From Robiginitomaculum sp036478975 (GTDB lineage: Bacteria; Pseudomonadota; Alphaproteobacteria; Caulobacterales; Maricaulaceae), in contig JAZGFA010000197.1 of the NCBI GenBank assembly GCA_036478975.1, positions 1 to 10,026 on the forward strand: a DNA stretch of 10,026 nucleotides, written 5' to 3'. Positions within the stretch are counted from its first letter, which is position 1. Each line of letters starts with the position of its first letter. This document shows, in pieces, positions 5,893 to 10,026 of the stretch. The notes under the pieces were generated by a model. It did not search any database. It was given only the letters and a program-made list of their open reading frames with translations, and was not told where the DNA came from. The position numbers and the translations under genes were made by a program.

Positions 5893-8107
5893 ATAAAATA
5901 TCAGCGCGGGCCCGCCTGGCCGTTACCACATAACTGCTTGCCCGAAGCGCCGCCACAATATGGGACAAATGGCGCGTGTCCAGCACTTCAATATCAAGTA
6001 TCATGTCGAAAAATGTAGGGCTACGCTTAAGGGTTTTAATATTGGTCAAATTACCGCCCGCTTCGCCAATAAGATTGGTAATATCAGCCAGCGCGCCGGG
6101 CACATGCTCAATCGTTGCGGTAATGCGTCCTACCGACGCGGTGGCCTTCGCCGCCTTACGCCAGCCCAAATCAATCCAGCGCTCCGGTTCGCTCTCAAGC
6201 CCGGCGAGCACTTCGCAATCAATGGCGTGGATAAATACGCCGCGCCCGTCCGACATCACCCCCATAATGCGGTCCCCGAATATAGGAGAGCAGCATTCCG
6301 CCAGATGCAAGCTCACCCCCTCCGTAAGCCCCTCACCCTTAACGTAGAGCTTGGCCGTGCTGTCATCAATAATATCGCGGCTAGCGAATTTATCGACAAG
6401 CGCCGTGGAGCTGCGCCCCGGATAGACCGCCGTCATAAAGTCTTGTAGCGATAACTCCCCGCGTCCCAAGGCTTCGTACACGTCTTCTGGGCTATTAAGC
6501 TCGGCGAGCCGTTTAATCGCGTCCAAAATCACGCTGTCGGAGAAGTCTTTTTCCTCGCGGGAAAATTCATGTTGGGCGAGCATACGGCCAATGCGTTTAA
6601 ACTCCCCCGCTTCCGTGTCACGGGTTAGGCGGCGCAGGGCAGAGCGCGCCCTGCCCGTCACCACAATATTTTCCCAACCGGGCTGAGGCTCCGCCGCGCC
6701 GCCGCGCACAATGCGCACAACATCGCCGTTTTGCAGCCGCGTGCGCAAGGGGCGCTCTTGCTGGTTAATCAAAGCGCCAACGCAAGTATCGCCGACATCC
6801 GTATGCACGGCATAGGCAAAATCAATCGGGGTAGCCCCGCGCGGGAGCGGCACAAGGTCGCCCTTCGGCGTGAAGGTGAACACTTGGTCTGTAAACAAAT
6901 CAAGCTTGGCGTTTTCTAAAAACTCATCCGCGTCCCCGCCATGCTCCATCATCTCCACCAGCGAGCGAATACGGGCGAGCGGGTCGCCGCCGGCCTTGCG
7001 CGCGGACTCTGGGTCAAATGCGTAGGAGCCGCTTTTATAGGCCCAATGGGCCGCAACCCCGCGCTCGGCCACATCATCCATGCGTTCCGTGCGAATTTGA
7101 ATTTCTACGCGGCGATTATCTGGCCCCAATATGGTGGTCTGCAAGCTTTGATAGCCATTGGACTTTGGCACGGAAATAAAGTCGCGAAACCGCGCCGGCA
7201 CGCAGCGAAATTCTTGGTGGATAGTGCCAAGAACGCGGTAACATTCATCGGCGCTATCAAGTACGATGCGAAAGGCGTAAATGTCGGCCACATCTTCAAA
7301 GGAAATGCCTTGGCGTTGCAATTTACGCCAAATCGCAAAGGGGCGTTTTTCGCGGCCATATATACGCGCCTGAAAATCGTTTTTATCCATAAGGTCGCGC
7401 AAGGACACTGACGTCTGGGAAATCACCCCGGCGCGGTTTTCTCGCCAGCCCTCAAGCCGTTTGGTAATGCTTTCATAGGCGGCGGGGTCAAGATAATAAA
7501 AGGACAAGTCCTCAAGCTCTGAGCAAATCCGGTCAACCCCAATGCGGCGGGCAAGCGGGGCGTAAATATCCATAGTTTCGCGGGCAATGCGCACCCGCGA
7601 CGCCTCTTTGGGGTGATAGCTAAGCGTGCGCATATTATGCAGGCGGTCGCAAAGTTTGACCATTAGCACCCGCAAATCCTCTGCCATGGCGAGGACGAGT
7701 TTTTGGAAGTTCTCCGCTTGCTGCGTAGCGCGGCCCGATAGACCTAGCTTGCTAAGCTTCGTCACGCCCTCAACCATTGTGGTGATTTCATCACCGAACA
7801 TTTCACGCATTTGCGCGGGGCTAACTTGCGTATCCTCTAACACGTCATGGAGCAGCGCGGTGCAAATGGTCGCCGTATCCATTTTCAGCGCCGCAAGCAA
7901 GCCCGCCACTTCAATCGGATGGGCGTAATAAGGGTCGCCGCTATGGCGCAATTGCTCCCCATGCGCCTTCATCGAAAACACATAGGCTTTATTAAGCAGA
8001 TCCTCATTGACGCTTGGGTTATAGGCGCGCACTTTTTCAACCAATTCAAATTGGCGAAGTATGCGGCCTTTCCCGGCCGGGGCACTAATTTCTGCGGCAA
8101 TGGTCAT
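5891..8107 (-). CDS. rsh: RelA/SpoT-family (p)ppGpp synthetase/hydrolase
   Basis: A 738-residue long-form RSH enzyme that makes and degrades the alarmone (p)ppGpp. The hydrolase domain (about 45-200) is intact: H63 in YYAHPIEVA, H87-D88 and E91-D92 in LLHDVLEDT, and D154 in CDRLHNMR. The synthetase domain (about 245-355) has D275 in DIYAFRIV, RFRD at 306-309, PKSNGYQS at 314-321 and E335 in VEIQIRT. TGS follows (about 407-468), then a helical region, a Cys block (C605-C606, C631) and an ACT domain (about 657-738). RFRD corresponds to the RXKD motif of bifunctional SpoT/Rel enzymes, not the EXDD of RelA. Three synthetase positions are unusual: SLQT instead of SLHT (Q323), A258 for the motif Ser, and R308 for Lys. 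No Shine-Dalgarno precedes the ATG; a promoter-like element ends six bases before it. It heads the seven-gene operon. Confidence 0.97.
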   Translation of the reverse strand: MTIAAEISAPAGKGRILRQFELVEKVRAYNPSVNEDLLNKAYVFSMKAHGEQLRHSGDPYYAHPIEVAGLLAALKMDTATICTALLHDVLEDTQVSPAQMREMFGDEITTMVEGVTKLSKLGLSGRATQQAENFQKLVLAMAEDLRVLMVKLCDRLHNMRTLSYHPKEASRVRIARETMDIYAPLARRIGVDRICSELEDLSFYYLDPAAYESITKRLEGWRENRAGVISQTSVSLRDLMDKNDFQARIYGREKRPFAIWRKLQRQGISFEDVADIYAFRIVLDSADECYRVLGTIHQEFRCVPARFRDFISVPKSNGYQSLQTTILGPDNRRVEIQIRTERMDDVAERGVAAHWAYKSGSYAFDPESARKAGGDPLARIRSLVEMMEHGGDADEFLENAKLDLFTDQVFTFTPKGDLVPLPRGATPIDFAYAVHTDVGDTCVGALINQQERPLRTRLQNGDVVRIVRGGAAEPQPGWENIVVTGRARSALRRLTRDTEAGEFKRIGRMLAQHEFSREEKDFSDSVILDAIKRLAELNSPEDVYEALGRGELSLQDFMTAVYPGRSSTALVDKFASRDIIDDSTAKLYVKGEGLTEGVSLHLAECCSPIFGDRIMGVMSDGRGVFIHAIDCEVLAGLESEPERWIDLGWRKAAKATASVGRITATIEHVPGALADITNLIGEAGGNLTNIKTLKRSPTFFDMILDIEVLDTRHLSHIVAALRASSYVVTARRARADIL

Positions 8108-8113
8108 GGGTTA

Positions 8114-8142
8114 AAGATAGCGGGCGTTTACTGGCAGGGCAA
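8114..8142 (-). promoter_or_regulatory. Candidate promoter for rel operon, possibly leaderless
   Basis: On the minus strand TTGCCC (8137-8142) and TATCTT (8114-8119) are separated by 17 bases; read in the alphaproteobacterial frame this is GTTGCC-N17-CTATCT against CTTGAC-N17-CTATAT. The -10-like box ends six bases before the rel ATG (8107), so transcription would begin at or next to the start codon. It sits just after the rpoZ terminator, where a new promoter is expected. This is based on sequence match only. Confidence 0.4.
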
Positions 8143-8165
8143 CACGCCACATGAAGCAAAGCCAT

Positions 8166-8194
8166 AAAAAAAGCCGCCCAGACAGGCGGCTTTT
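8166..8194 (-). terminator. Rho-independent terminator downstream of rpoZ
   Basis: A perfect inverted repeat, AAAAGCCGCC (8169-8178) and GGCGGCTTTT (8185-8194), encloses a six-base loop. Read on the minus strand the stem is followed by a run of seven T (complement of 8166-8172). It begins 19 nt after the rpoZ stop codon. It separates rpoZ from the rel operon, so rel either has its own promoter or depends on read-through. Confidence 0.9.
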
Positions 8195-8213
8195 AAAATA
8201 ATTTAATCCGGTT

Positions 8214-8585
8214 TTAGAAACGGTTATCTGGGCCATTATCGCGGTCACTTTGTAGGGCGCGCATAAGGTCTTCTTGGGACATTTCAGCCGGCTGCTCAGG
8301 GGCATGCTCAAGATTGGCGACAATCACGTCATCTTTTTCTTCCGGCATGTCGTCATCAATGATAACGCGCTGAAGGCCAACAACAAGGCTCTCGCGAAGG
8401 TCATCAAGGTTAAGGGTTTCATCGGCAAGCTCGCGCAGGGACACAACGGATGTTTTGTCATTATCACGGTCAATAGTCAGCGGCGCGCCAGCAGAAATAT
8501 TACGCGAACGGTGCGACGCAAGCAAAACAAGGTCAAAGCGATTCGGGATTTTATCGACGCAATCTTCAACGGTAACGCGGGCCAT
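8214..8585 (-). CDS. rpoZ: DNA-directed RNA polymerase omega subunit
   Basis: Omega is the small subunit that wraps the beta' subunit, aids RNA polymerase assembly and contributes to a ppGpp-binding site in proteobacteria. The protein has 123 residues. The N-terminal block MARVTVEDCVDKIPNRFDLV followed by LLASHRSRNIS is the conserved omega core, and VVSLRELADETLN completes it. The rest (about 65-123) is an acidic, less conserved tail, common in alphaproteobacteria. A good ribosome-binding site, GGAG (8591-8594), lies five bases before the ATG. A strong terminator follows 19 nt after the stop, and a plausible own promoter lies upstream (8637-8665). The position directly before a RelA/SpoT enzyme matches the widely conserved rpoZ-spoT linkage. 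Confidence 0.97.
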   Translation of the reverse strand: MARVTVEDCVDKIPNRFDLVLLASHRSRNISAGAPLTIDRDNDKTSVVSLRELADETLNLDDLRESLVVGLQRVIIDDDMPEEKDDVIVANLEHAPEQPAEMSQEDLMRALQSDRDNGPDNRF

Positions 8586-8636
8586 ATATACTCCAATAGA
8601 AAAGACGCGCTCAAATGGCGCGCGAGTTGTGTTGCG

Positions 8637-8665
8637 GTATAGGCGTATTTTAAGGCGCAGGCAAG
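8637..8665 (-). promoter_or_regulatory. Candidate promoter for rpoZ
   Basis: On the minus strand CTTGCC (8660-8665) and CTATAC (8637-8642) are 17 bases apart. Each box matches five of six positions of the alphaproteobacterial vegetative pattern CTTGAC-N17-CTATAT. The predicted transcript would start near 8630 and carry a leader of about 45 nt containing the GGAG site before rpoZ. The 116-nt gap between folK and rpoZ (8586-8701) holds this element and no terminator that I can see, so rpoZ may also be read from the folK transcript. Confidence 0.5.
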
Positions 8666-8701
8666 CCCCATTCGCCCTAGTTTTGCAGGCTTTTCTCGTT
8701 T

Positions 8702-9187
8702 TTACAGCTTTGTTAGCGGCGCCACATCGCGCAGCGGCAAACGGGCAAGCCAGTCTTCAATCGACCGCGACTCAATCGGGTCACGCCATTGCGGCGCAAT
8801 CTCTTGCAGGGGGAATAAAACAAAGGCGCGGTCCAGCATTCGGGGGTGCGGAATAGTAATATCCGCCGCGTCAATATTCTCCCCATTATAGTCTAGCAAA
8901 TCCAAATCAAGCGTGCGCGCCGCATTAAGCGCCCCGCGGGCGCGGCCAAATTGCGCTTCAACATCGTGTAAAATCGCAAGCAAGCCTCGCGCGGATAGCC
9001 GTGTCTTAATGCGCGCGCAGGCGTTGATGTAATCTGGCTGACCACTGCCCGCGGGCCAGGCCGGACTCTGCCACAGCCCGCTAAGGGATAAAACTTTAAC
9101 CCCGCGACCCTCAAGCTCCGCCATTGCGCGGCGAAAAGTTTGGGCAGGGTTGGACAAATTAGCCCCAAGGGCGATATAGATGCTCAT
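8702..9187 (-). CDS. folK: 2-amino-4-hydroxy-6-hydroxymethyldihydropteridine diphosphokinase
   Basis: FolK (HPPK) transfers pyrophosphate from ATP to 6-hydroxymethyl-7,8-dihydropterin in folate synthesis. With the start at 9187 the protein has 161 residues, normal for the family, and begins MSIYIALGANLSNP, the conserved first strand. LWQSPAW (39-45), FVLFPLQEIAP (122-132) and HPR (114-116) fit HPPK. The signature RTLDLDLLDY (91-100) includes the two metal-binding Asp (D94, D96). The Trp-Gly found before RTLDLDL in E. coli is replaced by an Asn-Ala type sequence, as in other alphaproteobacterial copies to my knowledge. The frame stays open to an ATG at 9250, but that would add 21 unconserved residues and run into the divergent glycosylase gene. 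Upstream AGAAG is a weak ribosome-binding site. folP and folB are not adjacent in the window. Confidence 0.94.
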   Translation of the reverse strand: MSIYIALGANLSNPAQTFRRAMAELEGRGVKVLSLSGLWQSPAWPAGSGQPDYINACARIKTRLSARGLLAILHDVEAQFGRARGALNAARTLDLDLLDYNGENIDAADITIPHPRMLDRAFVLFPLQEIAPQWRDPIESRSIEDWLARLPLRDVAPLTKL

Positions 9188-9223
9188 GGCTTCTACTAGG
9201 CCAAGTTTAGCGAAGGCGCAATA

Positions 9224-9862
9224 ATGGGTATATTCACCGAACCTGACCATGACTGCGCCCTGTGCCCGCGCTTGCGTGAATTTCTATTAGGCCTGCGCGA
9301 GCAGCACCCGGATTGGCATAATGGCCCCGTGCCCAGTTTTGGCGACCCCAATGCAAAATTGCTCATTGTCGGCCTAGCCCCCGGCATGCACGGGGCCAAT
9401 CGTACGGGCCGCCCGTTCACTGGCGACTGGGCCGGAGATTTGCTGTTTTCCGCTATCGCCAAATACGGGTTTTCCAAGGGTATTTACGATGCGCGCAGCG
9501 ATGACGGGCTAGAGCTAACCGGGGCGATGATTACCAATGCGGTGCGCTGCCTGCCGCCGCAAAACAAACCCGTTGGCGCGGAAGCTGCCGCCTGTCGCCC
9601 GTTTCTAGCCGACCAAATTGACAACATGGACAGCGTGAAAGCCATACTCTGCCTTGGCGGCATTTCCCATAATAATACGGTGCGCGCCTTGGGGCTTAAG
9701 CTGAAAGATTATAAATTTGGCCACCATAAAACTTACGAGCTAGGCGGCGGGCGGCGGCTCTATTCCAGCTATCACTGCTCGCGCTATAACACCAATACAA
9801 AACGGCTGACCGAAGACATGTTCTTTAATGTTTTCAAAGATATACAGGAATTTCTTAGCTAA
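9224..9862 (+). CDS. Uracil-DNA glycosylase, Fe-S type (family 5 / UDGb-like)
   Basis: This enzyme removes uracil, and in family 5 often hypoxanthine or other deaminated bases, from DNA as the first step of base excision repair. The protein has 212 residues. Four cysteines suited to a 4Fe-4S cluster are present: C11-x2-C14, C109 and C124. Motif A is G50LAPGMHGANRTGRPFTGD68, the form typical of family 5 rather than family 4, lacking the polar catalytic residue of other families. Motif B, HCSRYNTNT (184-192), has Cys185 where many characterised members have Pro (HPS). The ATG at 9224 is preceded by GAAGG seven bases upstream. The gene starts 36 nt from divergent folK and ends with a 4-nt stop-codon overlap with smpB. 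It is the only plus-strand gene right of 1647. Codon use looks like its neighbours. Confidence 0.9.
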   Translation: MGIFTEPDHDCALCPRLREFLLGLREQHPDWHNGPVPSFGDPNAKLLIVGLAPGMHGANRTGRPFTGDWAGDLLFSAIAKYGFSKGIYDARSDDGLELTGAMITNAVRCLPPQNKPVGAEAAACRPFLADQIDNMDSVKAILCLGGISHNNTVRALGLKLKDYKFGHHKTYELGGGRRLYSSYHCSRYNTNTKRLTEDMFFNVFKDIQEFLS

Positions 9863-10026
9863 CCCCTACCGCGCAAAATTCGCGATTTCTGCTTATTCCA
9901 GTCACGGTTTTTCTGGGTTTCCCGCTTGTCAATTTGCCGCTTACCCGTGCCGATACCCAGCAAAAGCTTGGCCCGTCCCTTATCATTGAAATACATTTTA
10001 AGCGGCACAATCGTGCGGCCTTTACG
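9859..10026 (-). CDS. smpB: SsrA-binding protein SmpB, C-terminal part (start outside window)
   Basis: SmpB binds tmRNA and delivers it to stalled ribosomes for trans-translation and tagging of incomplete proteins. The last 55 codons plus a TAG stop are present. The visible end of the oligonucleotide-binding fold reads GRTIVPLKMYFNDKGRAKLL, then GIGTGKRQIDKRE, a highly conserved SmpB block. The basic C-terminal tail, NRDWNKQKSRILRGRG, is the part known to enter the empty mRNA channel. The stop codon (complement of 9859-9861) overlaps the TAA of the convergent glycosylase gene. smpB near folK, rpoZ and rel is a usual alphaproteobacterial neighbourhood. The 5' end and ribosome-binding site lie beyond the window. 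Confidence 0.95.
   Translation of the reverse strand, partial: RKGRTIVPLKMYFNDKGRAKLLLGIGTGKRQIDKRETQKNRDWNKQKSRILRGRG

Noticed and set aside
5960..7411. Several open frames of 100-160 codons on the plus strand opposite rel
   Set aside because: They lie entirely within a complete RSH gene and show no domain or convincing start signal.
8584..8630. Regulatory hairpin in the rpoZ leader (GCGC repeats)
   Set aside because: The arms are four to five bases of GC-rich sequence, common by chance in this DNA.
8586..8701. Terminator after folK
   Set aside because: Only a weak AAGCC/GGCTT pairing with a long loop and no T run; not convincing.
9188..9223. Promoter boxes in the folK/glycosylase divergent gap
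   Set aside because: The best match (ATTGCG-N17-CTAGTA toward folK) fits only about half of the consensus positions, too weak to call.
9188..9250. Longer FolK with a start at 9250
   Set aside because: The extra 21 residues lack similarity to FolK, which begins at MSIYIALGANL, and the extension would overlap the start of the divergent glycosylase gene.
1..10026. CRISPR arrays, insertion sequences, phage genes, tRNA or rRNA genes
   Set aside because: No regularly spaced repeats, terminal inverted repeats, transposase or integrase motifs, or tRNA-like cloverleaf sequences were seen; the window is filled by housekeeping genes.

Overview
The window is ordinary, tightly packed chromosomal housekeeping DNA, most likely from an alphaproteobacterium. 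Three things point there. The minus-strand gene order smpB / folK - rpoZ - rel(RSH) - pyrE - pdxJ - acpS - lepB - rnc - era is typical of that class, as is a uvrC-pgsA unit next to it. The protein motifs fit, for example a single RelA/SpoT-type enzyme directly downstream of rpoZ. The best promoter candidate also resembles the alphaproteobacterial CTTGAC-N17-CTATAT pattern. GC content is in the mid-50s percent by rough sampling. I cannot name the species.

Layout. Positions 1-1647 (plus strand) hold the 3' end of uvrC, then a diverged CDP-alcohol phosphatidyltransferase paralogue, then a canonical pgsA. The first two overlap and the last two are separated by 2 nt. Positions 1644-8107 (minus strand) hold seven genes read right to left: rel, pyrE, pdxJ, acpS, lepB, rnc, era. 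No gap exceeds 14 nt and two junctions are 4-nt ATGA overlaps, so this looks like one operon. Positions 8108-8213 hold a candidate promoter for rel and a strong intrinsic terminator after rpoZ. Positions 8214-9187 (minus) hold rpoZ, with its own candidate promoter, and folK. Positions 9224-9862 (plus) hold a family-5-like Fe-S uracil-DNA glycosylase, divergent from folK and tail-to-tail with smpB, whose 3' end (minus) closes the window. No stretch longer than 300 nt lacks a gene. I see no tRNA, rRNA, CRISPR, insertion sequence or phage gene.

How the genes work together. The block joins stringent-response control (rel, rpoZ), RNA processing and ribosome assembly (rnc, era), ribosome rescue (smpB), secretion (lepB), carrier-protein activation (acpS), vitamin B6, pyrimidine and folate synthesis (pdxJ, pyrE, folK), anionic phospholipid synthesis (pgsA) and DNA repair (uvrC, udg). 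It is a growth-related set, not a dedicated pathway.

I found no convincing new multi-gene system. The points that most deserve a second look are the pgsA paralogue with an altered catalytic signature, three substitutions in the (p)ppGpp-synthetase motifs of Rel, a possible leaderless start of the rel operon, two convergent gene pairs whose stop codons overlap, and strong depletion of GATC.
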